A DNA stretch of 64,000 nt from Lichina pygmaea (Eukaryota; Ascomycota; Lichinomycetes; Lichinales; Lichinaceae): NCBI GenBank assembly GCA_963422465.1, contig OY730175.1, positions 1,736,001 to 1,800,000 of the forward strand, given 5' to 3'. Positions 24,006 to 35,403 of the stretch are shown in pieces (within the stretch, counting starts at the first letter, position 1; each line of letters starts with the position of its first letter). The notes beneath the pieces are model-generated. The model searched no databases. It was not told the origin of the DNA and saw only the letters and a program-made list of their open reading frames with translations. Position numbers and translations under genes: made by a program.

Positions 24006-25436
24006 CTACAGTTCGTACATGTCGTGCTGCCCAATGTATGGGTCGAGTCTCTCCTTGAGCTCATCGACGGTGAGCTCAGCAGGCGCCTTGTCGGAGACAT
24101 CGTTGGTGTCGCCGAGCTTCTTGGGCGGGATGAGCACGTCCGAGAGCAGATGGATGACGCCGTCATTGGCCGGCCCGTCCTGGATGAGCACCGTCACGAA
24201 GCCGTTGATCTTGATGCTGATGAAGCCGGCGTAGCGCGCAATGTCGACGCTGACCGAGTGGCCGTCGAGCAGGGTCGGGAAGTCAAAGTGGTAGAGCCCC
24301 TTCGGGATCCCCCCGAGATGCTGGTCGTTGGCGTCGTCGTCGGTCGCGTCGTAGAAGGCGTCGCTGTACATGGTCTGGTTCGACACGACGTGGTACTTGA
24401 GGATGGCCTTGAGGTACTTCAGGCCGTGCTCCCCGAACAGAAAGGCGTTGATCTTCGGCCCCAGCTTGAAGAAGGCGAGGTTCGAGGGCGCGAAGAAGGT
24501 CTGGCCCGACGTCGCCGTCTTCTCCAAGTCGTTCCACAAGCCTGTCTTGATGAGCCCCAGCTGGAGTGTGCTGAACTCGGCCGGCAGGTGGTCGATGACG
24601 TCGAGGACGCCGCCGGGTACGAAGAGGACATCGTCGATGCCGTGGATGACTCCGTTCGTGGCGAAGACGTCCACCGCCACGACTCGGCTGTAGAAGTTGA
24701 GCTCCAAGCCCTTGAGTCCAAAGCCGCGCCGGATGCGCTGCGGGAAGCCGCCAAGGGACTTCTCCTTGAGCAGCGTCGGGATGGTGTGCGAGAGCAGCAC
24801 CCGACAGGCCGGGTAGAGTTCCGGCGAGATGTGGTAGAGCAGCGTCTTCTTGATATCTTCCGGCGACGGCTTCTTGCCGTGCTCCGAGATCTTCTCAAAG
24901 GCATGGTCTGTGGGTGCGAAGACTGTGTAGTTGGCCGCCGTGCTGTTGAGCACTATCACCAGGTCCGCTTCTTCGTCGATCAGCTTGGCCAGCTTGGTCG
25001 TGTACTTGCTCTTCTGAATCAGCTGGTAGATGGTCAGGTTGGGCTTGCCGCCATGGTCTCCGTGATGGCCATGGCCAAAATGCGGGAAGTCCGTGGGGCC
25101 GCGGGCGCCTTCGAGGAGGTCTGCGACGTCGGCGGCGAAGGGATTTCCTAGCCACGACTGAGCGGGATTGTCGGTCCAGGACCGATGCGTTGCCTTCTTT
25201 CCGGTCTCGTACACAGCGGCGAGAGCTTCGTCCAGGACGTTGCGTGAGTTCTCGAGCACATGCGAGAAGGTCTTCTGGGTCGCGGACCAGAAGTCGTCTG
25301 TGGCACGGGCGACGTTGTCTACCACGTCGAGGCCGTCGCGGTTGGGCTCGATCCGGAGCTCATTGGCCACGGAATCATCGGGTATGATGAAGGCTGACGA
25401 GGCTGTGGCCAGCGGCAGAAGATATGTGGTCTTCAT
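24006..25436 (-). CDS. Secreted fasciclin (FAS1) domain protein
   Basis: Intron-free, 476 residues. Starts with a signal peptide (MKTTYLLPLATASSAFIIP). Two FAS1 domains: the first at about residues 133-275 (TIYQLIQKSKYTTKLAKLID, NYTVFAPTDHAFEKI, then NGVIHGIDDVLFVPG), the second at about 280-445 (LGLIKTGLWNDLEKTA, TFFAPSNLAFFKLGPKINAF, then NDGVIHLLSDVLIPPK). FAS1 domains mediate adhesion or cell-surface contacts; fungal members are secreted or vacuolar. A His/Gly-rich stretch (HFGHGHHGDHGG) precedes domain 1. The end is acidic with no hydrophobic GPI-type tail, so the protein is probably soluble. The exact partner or role is not visible in the sequence. Confidence 0.92.
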   Translation of the reverse strand: MKTTYLLPLATASSAFIIPDDSVANELRIEPNRDGLDVVDNVARATDDFWSATQKTFSHVLENSRNVLDEALAAVYETGKKATHRSWTDNPAQSWLGNPFAADVADLLEGARGPTDFPHFGHGHHGDHGGKPNLTIYQLIQKSKYTTKLAKLIDEEADLVIVLNSTAANYTVFAPTDHAFEKISEHGKKPSPEDIKKTLLYHISPELYPACRVLLSHTIPTLLKEKSLGGFPQRIRRGFGLKGLELNFYSRVVAVDVFATNGVIHGIDDVLFVPGGVLDVIDHLPAEFSTLQLGLIKTGLWNDLEKTATSGQTFFAPSNLAFFKLGPKINAFLFGEHGLKYLKAILKYHVVSNQTMYSDAFYDATDDDANDQHLGGIPKGLYHFDFPTLLDGHSVSVDIARYAGFISIKINGFVTVLIQDGPANDGVIHLLSDVLIPPKKLGDTNDVSDKAPAELTVDELKERLDPYIGQHDMYEL

Positions 25437-27363
25437 GCTTCTGTGAGCGTGCCTTACAGCAATTCACAATGTCCGACGCCAGATGGGTGGTCAAAGTTGG
25501 TCGGTATTCGACAAGGTGCTTCTTGGATGTCAAGATGCACGTTCAGACAGGAAGGTGAAAGACGTTCGACAGATCTACTAATTAATGTACTGCCGTACGT
25601 CGTAGTACGGGTACCCTCGCACGCCTCGACGAGAGATGCGGGCCCGTTGCGCGAATTTCGATTGGTGCGCCGGGCCCCCAACACGCTTGCGCGGCCCCTA
25701 CCAACAGCAGGATTCACGATGGCGTCATAAGTGTGCGGAATATCAAGTTGTCGCGGGGTCGGAGTCGGTTGGAACTACCTCTGGAGTGAACGGAGGTCTA
25801 ATTGCTCCGACGGCCGTTGAAGCTGCCCAAGTACGTAAGCAGTACATACGCACGGGGAGAAGTCTGCAAGCATGCTGGAGCGGTCGGTACAAGATATCAG
25901 AGATAACTTCTGTAGACAATCTGGTTGGTGGTGTCGATGATGCAAAACACATCAAACAATCTTTGTACCAGCCGCTCCAGTATGCTTGCAGACTTCTGCT
26001 CGCGAACCTCGTACTCCCGTACAGACGTACATACGTACCTGGTATCGGGTACGGGCCATAGAGAAGCACGATCATGCCTTAGGGCTGAACTCTGCAGAGC
26101 CGCAATCCCTATTTCGTCCGAGGCGTACGAGTACCTCCGTACATGGCCAGCCTCCAAACCTCTCTAAGCTCAATAGATCAATCCCACCACCATTGACACA
26201 CCCCTCAGTCTTCTCTGCTCGGTGTTCCTAGAGGGTTTGTTAGTACTAAGTACAAAGGTACATGTGTTGCCTACCTTGCACCGGTACCGTACAGTACATA
26301 AGTGGCTGTGAATATACAGTACCGGTATGTCACGTATGTACAGTACAGCCACCAGAAAACAGGTGTGGTGGTTGGTGGAATTCTGCATGTTATGGTGGTG
26401 TACTTCCGTATGTGGGTAGGTAGTTAGGGCTGATGAGATGATGAGATGAATTGACAGATGGAGGAATGGAAAAGTCCACTCATGTCAATCACAAATCAGG
26501 CTGCTTGAGTGTGTATTCACAGTGGTGTTATCACGCGGGAAAGCTCCAAGTAGTCTGATTTCTGATTCACGATTATGAGCCCAGTCCCACATACCATGGA
26601 TGTCGACTGCTAAGGCCAGATCTCACAGACTGAGCAATTTTCAACTACTTCATGTCACACTGCAACGTAAGTCTACAACATAGCCACTGTACTGCGGACT
26701 TCTCGGGGTTAACATTGGCAACAGTTGGTTCACGCAGCTGTATAAGGTCTGCAGCCATTACTTGTAGGTTCTTGAAGCTCCAAGTTCACTGTGTGCTTAC
26801 AGTGGCTTCATTGAATAACTAGATTCTATTCATCACAGTGTACGCTGTCCAATCAAATTCACCAGCATACAAGAGTACATACATATGTGTCAGGGTAGTC
26901 TGGAATGAGGTGGCTATACTGTAGGCTTTTGTTGTGGTGTAATGTGACACTATTGAGAATTCTGGGGTCCGCAAGCTCTGACTCTAACAGTTGACATTCA
27001 AGTCAGTTCAGGTCAAGAATCAATAATCAGGTGGGATACAGGTAGGATACAGGTAGGTCTGGGCTTGTAAGTGTCAATCAGGAATCACGCTAATTGTCCA
27101 TGTGTGGCGTTGTTATTGTACTGATGAGCTCCAGGTAGGGAGTCTCCTGATTGACTGTCGCTAGCGTGCAGAGCTAGCTTCTACTATACTCGAAAATAGA
27201 TGATGGACTGATCATAGCTCAATAGATAAAAAGATGTAAAGTGCAACCAATGTGGAGAACTTGAAACATCATTCGTGAACCAAAGGTCCACAGCCTGGTA
27301 CCCTATGGCATGCAACTCCGTACGCAATGCATCACTGATCATTAATATTGTTATTATCCATCA
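25437..27363. other. AT-richer intergenic region with inverted repeat
   Basis: 1.9 kb upstream of the fasciclin gene and downstream of the TRP-like gene. Contains the inverted repeat at 25858-25997, many GTAC motifs (25580-26340) and, from about 26350 on, an A+T-richer stretch with no long frame. Possibly decayed repeat DNA; no gene recognised. Confidence 0.5.
25858..25997. repeat. Imperfect inverted repeat, 36-bp arms
   Basis: Arms 25858-25893 and 25962-25997 are reverse complements with about three mismatches and roughly a 68-base spacer. The outer end of each arm reads AGAAGTCTGCAAGCAT inward. No clear target duplication beside the arms, so I cannot say whether it is a transposon remnant (MITE) or another hairpin. 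Confidence 0.8.
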
Positions 27364-30318
27364 TCATGCCGGAGAGACACGGTCTTGCTCTTCGATTGTA
27401 TGATGATTGGTGACCTGTGTCGACGTCCTTGGAGTCGATGACAAGCCTGCTGCCCCCGGAGCAGGCAGCGTGATCCCAGGACTGCCGTACAGGCTCGAGT
27501 GTCGCTGCTGCTGCTGTCGCTGTGTCGAGATGGATGACCGACGGGGCTCGCCGGCTCGGGTATGTTCGAATTCGCGCGTGCTCCAGCTGGCGCGATGCAC
27601 GCGCGCACCGAACGGTACCGTGTTCAGCGGCGCAGCGCCGTTGGCGCCGCCAACGCTGGTGGAGCGCCTACCGCGAGCGCTGGCGCCGGGCATCGAAATT
27701 CGGGACGCGGAAGGGTCGTTGATCTCGGCCACAAAATCGCTGTCCTCGTCCTCGATCTTGGGGAACCGTCGGACCGACTCAACCTTGAAGTACGGCGAGG
27801 TCGGAACGGGCGTTGGAGGCGACGGGGGCGCGGGAGGAAGATCCACGGCTGTCTCCTCGAGATGCTTGAAGTACCGCTCCCTCATGGGCGCCCAAGTTCG
27901 CGGTCTGATCAATTCTCGGTTGCGTGTGACCGAGAAGTAGCTCGAGATGGCACCGAGCACGATCGCGATTAGCACGGCGATGGTCAAGATTCCTTGAATG
28001 ACGACAATGACGATCCCGACGATGGTCGTCTGGATGCGTGCCAGGTTGAAGCCGGAGTCGAAGGCAGCCGACAAGGCCACCGTCACGACCTTGCTGAAGC
28101 CGAGAAGGTACACGAGCAGCGCGTTCAGCCGAGCACCCTCGAACGGCCTTATGCGGACGATGGCGATCAGAGCCACGATCTCCAGGATCAGCAACCCAAA
28201 GACCTGCGCCATGGGGTTGGCGGCGCCGCCGCCGTGGAAGCAGGCTCGGAGGAACTCGTATCCAGCCCAGACCGCGAAGAACCACCACCTCGTCCGTCGG
28301 AAGCGGGCCGTGAGCCAGCCAAACCGAAGGACGTAGTCGGTGTCGTTGTGAATGCTCGTCCGGTCGGCGGCCTCGTCGACGTATCGAACGCTCCTCCAGG
28401 GAATCGAGAAGCCAGCCGGCGGGCGCTCGCTGGAGCCGTCATCCGCTTTGCTCTCTCGAACAAGCTCGACCCAAGGGACTGCCTTCCACAGCCTCTTCCG
28501 CCGCAGCCGCAGCCGGTCTGGCGTCACCTCGTAGCGGCCTTGGCGGAGCCGCTCAAAACATGCATACCCGACCACACCAAAGATGCCGACGAGAAAGACG
28601 ATGAAGATGACGGCAGCGATAGCCGTGACCCCGGCTGGGCCTTGCCGCGCGAATTGGAATTGCGTGAGAACCATCATCATGAAGAAGGCCACCAAGAGCT
28701 AGCCATCCGCGAGCGATGGTCAGCCGGTCTTTCATGCACGACGACGCGAGATGAGCCGTTCACGTACCATCTTGAGGATAGCCTGCCAGACAAAGCGGAG
28801 CCAGTGGGCCCGGAAGAAGGCCAGCCGCTCCTTCTTTACCAGCTTGGCCGCCATCCCGAGCTCGAGCGTCCACTTCAAGACGACCACGGCAGCGGCCACG
28901 AAGGCCAGGAGGATGAGGAGCCAAAGCAGGGCGGTCAGAAACGCGTTCGATGCCGGGATCCTCTGCTTCGCCAGCGTCCCGGCGAAGCCGTAGAAATCGC
29001 CCGGGAGCGGCAGACCCGGTTTGACCGGCTGCCCGTACCAGGGGAAGCGGTCCGTCGCGTCCGCCGTGGATCTCTTGACGACGGTCGGCCCTAGCGACCG
29101 ACGGAGGAGGCCCTCGGTCACGGCGGTCAGGTCGCGCCGGACCGGTGGTGACGGCTGCTGCTCCTTGTAGATCGAATTCAGAAGCACGAGCGACTGCCCA
29201 CCATCGCGCGAGCGTCTCGGGGCCGCCGCACCGACGACGCTGCTGTTCCTCAGGTTAGTCTCGAGGAAGTTGTTGATGGAGTCTTGCATTCGGTCGCTGT
29301 AGATCATGCCCGCCGGCCAGGCGAAGTTGCTCCAAAAGGCCGGTAGCACGCTCGGCCAGTCCAAGGACAGGGCGCCGAAGAAGTAGATGTGATGGAAGAC
29401 GGCGAAGACGACGGCTACCGAGAGCGAATGGGCATAGTGGGTCCTCGTGGTCGGCACGTCGTCGCCGTAGACGGCGGTCGCGAAGGAGGCCACGACGGCG
29501 ACGAGGGTGAATATACCGAGAATGCTGCCCACGGCCTTGGGCTGAGACAGCGTCGCCCCGTTCGTGACTACAGCCTGGTAGCAGCCAATCTGGGACTGGG
29601 TCGAGTTTGAAAAGAGCCTTAGGATCGCTTGGCCTTCAAAGTCCGGAATCGACATGGCGATTTCTGGAATGGGGTCAGCAACCAAAACCAGAGCTCGACG
29701 TCATTCCGCCCCGCCCCGGGGCGCGAAGGGAGCAACTCGCCTGGAATGTTGGCCACATCGGCCGGGGCAACGGCAATCGTGCCGTTAGCTTCGATCGGGA
29801 CGCCGGTACGCATCGGGCACAGATTGTCGATGTTGGCACTGCAGGGGTCAAAGGTGAGGTCGAACCGACTCTCGCCATCTGGGCCGAGAGTCAGCATCTC
29901 TCGACGAGGGAGCGTCGCCGCAAGGATCTCGTACAGGCAAAGACTCCGATATACACTGCCAAACCATCAGCACCGTGGCCACGTCACAGACGGCGGATGA
30001 ACATAAGCCGCACTCACTCATCAAGGATTCGTTGGCGATGCTCGTGCTGCCCTGCAGATGAAAGACCACGGTTCCATTATCCTTGTAGTAGGCGGCATCA
30101 AAGCGTGTCACGTTGACGACGCTGCTCCCGAGACAATCACCAAAGTCTCGAGTGAACAGGGCCGGCTTTCTAGCATCCTCCAAGTTGACTCGGTTCCCCG
30201 CCTCATCGTAGCCAGGAAAATATCGGACTTGTAGCGACGGGGAGAACAACGAGAAAAAACATAGGAGGCTGACGAGAGTATTGAGCGGACGGAGGCGGAA
30301 GGGTTCAACGAAAGTCAT
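27364..30318 (-). CDS. TRP/FLC-like integral membrane channel (ML-like plus TRP domain)
   Basis: Five exons, 30018-30318, 29935-29955, 29741-29878, 28768-29663 and 27364-28698, give 896 residues. A signal peptide (FRLRPLNTLVSLLCFFSLFS) is followed by an ML-like lumenal domain (DFGDCLGSSVVNVTRFDAAY, YGESRFDLTFDPCSANI) and a TRP-type domain with about nine hydrophobic helices (for example AVVFAVFHHIYFFGALSL, FGLLILEIVALIAIVRIRPF, LLVYLLGFSKVVTVALS), then a basic, Ser-rich cytosolic tail. This is the fungal FLC/TRP-like family, whose members act in calcium and wall homeostasis and in heme/FAD transport; Neurospora 'spray' looks closest from memory. Exon 2 is a 21-nt micro-exon, and intron 3 (29664-29740) has a GC donor (CAG|GCGAGT). 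Both rebuild the family text exactly. Confidence 0.88.
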
Positions 30319-31141
30319 GATGGCAGTCGAGAAGGAGGTGAGGCCTCGGGCGTGCAAATGTATGGTCAATCTCAATATCTGCACCAGTCCAAGGTCTAGC
30401 CAGGCTCGCTCGAGATGAGCGGGGCTGCCAAACTGGCTGAATTGTTCAAAGGCGGCCAATGTGGCAACGAGTGACGCCCGGACTCATCCGGCGGTCGTTA
30501 GTCACTTCTCACGAAGGCTACCATGCCGGTTAGCGACAGCGAAGCCAGAACTCGAAGAACTAGAGATGGACACATGTTTGACCGCAACCGTAGCTCATCT
30601 GCCATAGAAAAGCATCGTGCCGCCGACGATGCAAGAAGGGGAGGTCGTCGTATCTCTTCCACCGGAGCGAAAGACGTTTGACCCAGGCTCAAGCAACCGC
30701 CAAGCACGCCGTGTGGCGCGTAAGCGCTAACTCTGACAGCAGCAGAGTATTTGCTAGCTGGCCGATTGACGACAGTGCCGGGGCGGTAAGTGTGCACAAA
30801 TTCACGGGTGCACGGAAGGTGGATGAAGAAGAGGAGGCGGAGAGTCTCGATGTCGAATCCTAGTGGGGTGTCCATCAAGCCCACGACTTGCTGCCGTCAT
30901 CGGGCACCCAGAGCTAGGCGTGCTAGCCTAAAAGTTTAGCCCCTGGAAACAACCCAATGGCGGGAAACAAAGGGGGTGTGGACCGGCTGGAGCTGGCTGG
31001 GACGCGGCCGACTAAACGCGACAAGCGCCGGGTAAACATTCATGTGAATGACAAACATTGTTGTCATCCGTCCGCTTTGAACCGAACCTCTGTGAAGGAC
31101 AGCGTAAACGACCAGTGGAGATACTGGAACCGAGCAGCTCA
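30319..31141. promoter_or_regulatory. Divergent promoter region, TRP-like gene and MCM21
   Basis: 823 bases between two divergent genes. A 128-codon frame on - (30498-30884) has no family text and I treat it as chance. No TATA box seen. Confidence 0.5.
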
Positions 31142-32272
31142 ATGGACATCAGCATGTCGGCAGCCGTTCCACATCAGCCTCCAAATCAGCCTTTAGATGG
31201 TGATATAGAGAAGATCCGAGCCAGAAGTAAGTAGCTTGAGTGGCGGCTATGTATGCTTAGCTGACATTCTGTAGTCGAGTCGTTACGCGACCAGCGGGAA
31301 ACCCTGGTGACGACGCTGCAGGCACTTCAACCAGCACAGTGTTCCTCTTCTCGCGTGGACCCACGCCACACATCGACGACGCTGAGCAATGGAACGGGAG
31401 CGCACGATGCCGGCCCTGCGCTTGATATCGACACCGTGGGCGCGACGGACAATTGGTTGAAGCACGAACTACAGTGCCTTTATCGATTGGGAGCGGGTGC
31501 CACTATGTTCGAGGTCAGAGACCCAGACCCACGGGCGCTTGACCGCGGACGCGTGCTGGGCGTACGAATCGAAGTGTGCGTTCAAGGCAAGTTGCGCGTG
31601 GATGGCCTTCCCAGCTATTCGTTGCCTACATCTGCTGATCTGTACTGCGCAGGCAAATTCATGTGTCCATACTATCTGCTGCTGAATCGGACGTATGTCT
31701 CGTCACCGTCACTACGGATACATAAACACACCATTCCACCTTGCATCCCGCTCCCGTCACTCAAAGAGCTCTACCTCCCACAGCCAAAGTCGCTGTCGGC
31801 TCAACGGTTGGCCGATGGACCTCCGAAGCCACGGCCGACGCAGGACCTGCCCGGTCTCGTTCGATCTCTGCGTCGGGAACTCACATCGTATCATCTCCGA
31901 CATTCCTTCATCAACTCTATCCGTCAATCTCTGGTGGTGTCGCCTCACGAAACCACGCAGACTATGGACGATCCGGACGCCATCGTCGACGTTTGCGCTG
32001 TGGATGCCGAGGCGCGCGAAGTCAAGGTTGAGTGGGGCGACAAGACACTCGCCCGGGTAAGGATAGGCGGGTCCGGCGCCATACAGAGCTGTAGCGTGCG
32101 TGGAGTGGATGGCCGGGACACAGCGTTGGAGCGCAAGATTCGGGGTTCCGATGGTCGAATCGAAGGTCTAATGACCCGGCTAGCTTTGCACAGCCAGGAC
32201 TATCTGTCCACGGACGAGGAAGGCAGTAGTGGAGGTGATATCAGCATGGCAGATTCTTTTGAACACAGTTGA
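31142..32272 (+). CDS. MCM21: Kinetochore protein Mcm21/CENP-O
   Basis: Subunit of the COMA/CCAN inner kinetochore complex in the nucleus. Exons 31142-31226, 31275-31586 and 31653-32272 give 338 residues. After an N-terminal coiled coil (IEKIRARIESLRDQRETLV) the family core is clear: LGVRIEVCVQGKFMCPYYLL and then LRIHKHTIPPCIPLPSLKEL, ending with DLPGLVRSLRRELTSYHLRH and an acidic tail. Intron 2 (31587-31652) is 66 bp, has a GC donor (AAG|GCAAGT) and no stop, so it could be read through as 22 extra residues; homology across the join (VQG|KFMCPYY) favours splicing. A retained-intron form would interrupt the core domain. Confidence 0.85.
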
Positions 32273-34467
32273 ACCAAAGAGCGTTCTGGAATGTGCAGCC
32301 GAGCTGTTTGGCCATGGGCCGAATCTTCTGCAAGGCCATCCGTGCCGGCTGTGATCCTTGACGTCTATCATCTTCTCGGCTACAGAAAGGCTGGGGAATG
32401 GGTTTGGTCTGGATATCTTCACAACGAAAGGCACCCCAACCCCCTCCGCAAAATCAGCCACACATCGAGGAGGCTGGTATCCCTACAGGCTTCAAGAACG
32501 ATCGGAAGCGCACCCCTCAGAGACGGCCGCACTTCCTCACTCACTCGGCGAAGGATCACAGGGGCTTGGCGTACACAAGCATGGGCCGCCGAGAGACTTG
32601 ACCTGTCTTCTTGGAGTGCTGTGCGTTCGAGCTAGACAACCCGCTTGGTGGAACTCGTTGACTACTCCGTGCGACAAGCTATTCAGACCCGGAAGAGGTG
32701 CCGCCTGTTCTAGCTCAAGGCTTTGCTCCGGCCAGGCACATCAACACTGCCATACTTCGCAGCTGGGCAGGCTACCGTGTGTCAATACAGGCGAAAAATG
32801 TTTTCAGAGAGTGCGCCGGGAACATCAAAAATGTGGAACATCCACAGTGGAGCCTGACCTTTGAGACAGCATCCTTTGTCGTTTCTTGGCCAGGCACCGT
32901 GGTCGAAGCACGCAATGACTTTGTTCGAGTGGTGGATGATGACCTCAAGTACAGTGATGTTGGGTTTGGAGAGCTTGATGGATAGTCGGAGTTCTTCTTC
33001 GATGGCTCAACGGAAAGCGGGATCCAAGGCATAGCAACGGCTACATCCTACGATATATAAAGATGTACGAAAACCCGTTGAGAGATAGCTCACTTGATGT
33101 CCGTCAAGATTCACAAACCCTTGTTACTGTTGTCTTCCTTTTCTCCCTACGGGGGTTGGGGGTTTCCCGCAGTACATAGTACATACGTATGTACACTATA
33201 AAGCACTGGGTGTACGGAGTACAGTGAATGTGTAAGATCCCAAGTGGAAAAAGTCTACAAGAGAGAGATCCTTTGAGAGATTCTGCATGGCCTAACAGCC
33301 GACTCTGCGTAAGAATAGAATCAGATCGAAAAGTGCCGCAGCTGTTAATGCTTGGTAGTGGCGATACTTGCTTGTTGGTGGTGACAGAACTTTCCCATAT
33401 CCCCATCCGAATTTCTACTACAAACGTTACACGGTATTCACATAGGTACAGATGTACTCTGAAACGGGCTTGAGTGCAGAGAAAGACTCCATGGCAGCAA
33501 TCAGAACACTGGTAAGTCTCACGAGGAAATCTTGCGTGATTCTCTATCCCACGGAGCCAGCGATAGCTAGTGGGGTACGTAACATACATACGTACCGGTA
33601 CGCAGTACCTGTCACGTGTCCGGCGCCCCAATCTAAATGCCGCATCTGGAGATCAAGTCACATGATCTATTAGGTATCTCTGCATGCCATATTTATTGCA
33701 GTGGAATACTGGACTATACTCGCGGCAACAGCCTCATGACTTCTGCCTTAGGGCTGCTGTCACGAGCGTCGGGCTCGTCCTCGGCTGCGCCACCCTTTCC
33801 ACGGAAGCCTAGACTCTTACGGTGGCGTGTGTGGGGCGTTGACGGTACTCCGTACGTTACTTATGACATCATAAGGAGGGGCGACCGGACGGTCCATCGG
33901 CTGCCCCACTTCTGGTTGCCCCACTTCCGGCTTATTGCTCGCCGCCTGCCCCTCCACCGGCGACGACGACGATGACGACGACGACGAGGCCGGATGTAAT
34001 TGCCCCAAACGGGGAAAGGCCGTACGTAGCACTTATTGCACGTATTGGCTCGTGTGTGCCTGTCAGCCAGCCGGTGTGGTGATAAGCAGCGCCTAAGTTA
34101 CCTATGGCATAGCACCGTCCGTAGGTGCTCATCACGTCCGATCATGTCATAGGCAATCCCCGTGACCTCGGCTCAAGGGTGTGTGTGAGTAGGTGCGTGT
34201 TTTAGGGTGGTGGCTATTGTGTCAACAACACAAGGAGGGAAGGAGCGCCGTTTGCAGCCGTGGGTCTGTCCACGGCATATCCCCCCCCCCCCCCCCCCCA
34301 CCCACCCCCTCCCCCCAAAGCGGGTATATAAAGGCCTCTTTCCGCCCTCTCTCGTCCGTTTCTCTCTTCTTCTTCTCACCACCACCGCCTCTCAAACACA
34401 CACGGAAAACAGCTACCTCACTCAACAAGCAACCAATCTTTCCAACCACTTTAACTAACCGTTCATC
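32273..34467. other. Intergenic, unassigned open frames and HSP promoter
   Basis: 2.2 kb. Bases 32290-33030 hold several overlapping frames on both strands (for example + 32698-32985, - 32180-32461) with mixed amino-acid use but no recognisable family, possibly a decayed or very divergent gene. Bases 33170-33200 and 33570-33610 have GTAC clusters. 33960-33990 is a GAC/GACG run, and 34280-34316 a C-rich tract before the HSP TATA box. Confidence 0.5.
34325..34332 (+). promoter_or_regulatory. TATA box of the HSP12-like gene
   Basis: TATATAAA, 136 bases before the ATG, followed by a CT-rich leader (34335-34390) typical of strongly expressed fungal genes. CCCCT (34311-34315) and AGGGG (33877-33881) resemble stress-response elements bound by Msn2/4-type factors; that they act here is inference. 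Confidence 0.6.
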
Positions 34468-35036
34468 ATGTCTGATCTCGGGTGAGCAATCTACATCCCG
34501 GTCATTCCCTTCCCTCGGCCATTCACCACCTGTCGCAGCTCATCGGGTCGACCGTTGCTAACCCCTTGACGTCCGACATAGTCGTAAGAGCGTCGGTGAT
34601 CAGCTGCAGGAGAAGGTCACTCCGGACTCTCAGAAGTCGACCACCGACAAGGTCGGCGAGAATGTTACCGGGGCCGGTGACAAGATTGCGAGCTCCGTCC
34701 AGCCAGGTATGTTCCGCCGCCCGGTTCTTGGTTGTGCTATCGCCATGCCGTGAACTTCGTGGTCTGACCACGTCTTCCCACAGAGGGCGACAAATCGACC
34801 ACCCAGAAGGCGTCCGACGCCACGCGCAGCACGTCCGACTCGGCCCAGAACAAGGGCGGATCTTACGCGGACTCTGCCAAGGAGACCACAGGCAACCTGG
34901 CCCAGGCTGCCTCCGACACCCTGAACTCGGCTGGTCAGTAGCTTGTCCACGATCCACTTGCTTCAACCTTGTCCGATGTGCTGACGTGTTCTCATCTGTA
35001 GCCGATTCTGTCAAGGGCACGACCAACACCAAATAG
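34468..35036 (+). CDS. HSP12: Hsp9/Hsp12-like small heat-shock protein
   Basis: Small hydrophilic stress protein of the HSP9/HSP12 family, which coats membranes under heat, osmotic and stationary-phase stress. Exons 34468-34481, 34582-34706, 34784-34933 and 35002-35036 give 107 residues. The N-terminus MSDLGRKSVGDQLQEKVTPD, with DKVGENVTGAGDKIASSVQP, is the family signature; the rest is Ser/Thr/Lys/Asp-rich and helical (KETTGNLAQAASDTLNSAAD). The first exon encodes only 4 2/3 codons, a split common in fungal homologues. A TATA box and possible stress elements lie upstream. Low Trp/Cys content fits a disordered protein. Confidence 0.92.
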
Positions 35037-35403
35037 ACGCTTGGCTCTCTCTCTCGGCGGCGATGATCTCTGCCTTTTTTTCTTCTTTCGATCCGTGGAA
35101 AGATGGCATTGGTCGGGAAATACCCCAAGCCTTCACTTGCTCGTCGGCCTCTTTTGCTCGTCTTTATCGGCATAACACGACCGAGTAGTGTCATGATGCG
35201 GGTAACCTGATGGCGACGTTGCATGGAGAGGTGATCTTAGCTCGCTGGTAGCGGCATCAAATAAAATCACAACGGTTCATCCACTACATTAGCGCTTGCC
35301 ATCGTACTGTGTTTTAGCGCCCTACGCTTGTTGAAGTCCCTCTCTTCCCCTCCTCTTCTCCGCCGTTGCCCGTTGCCCGTTGCCCTCCTCATCCACCCGA
35401 CGA
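35037..35403. other. Convergent spacer, HSP12 and LARP 3' ends
   Basis: 367 bases holding both 3' untranslated regions; AATAAA-like text (tcaaataaaatc) at 35258-35269 could serve HSP12 polyadenylation. No gene. Confidence 0.5.

Noticed and set aside
24024-25151. 375-codon frame on + opposite the fasciclin gene
   Set aside because: Shadow of the intact FAS1 frame; Val/Asp-rich antisense translation without domains.
27994-29094. 366-codon frame on + opposite the TRP-like gene
   Set aside because: Antisense of a gene with clear membrane helices and good exon joins.
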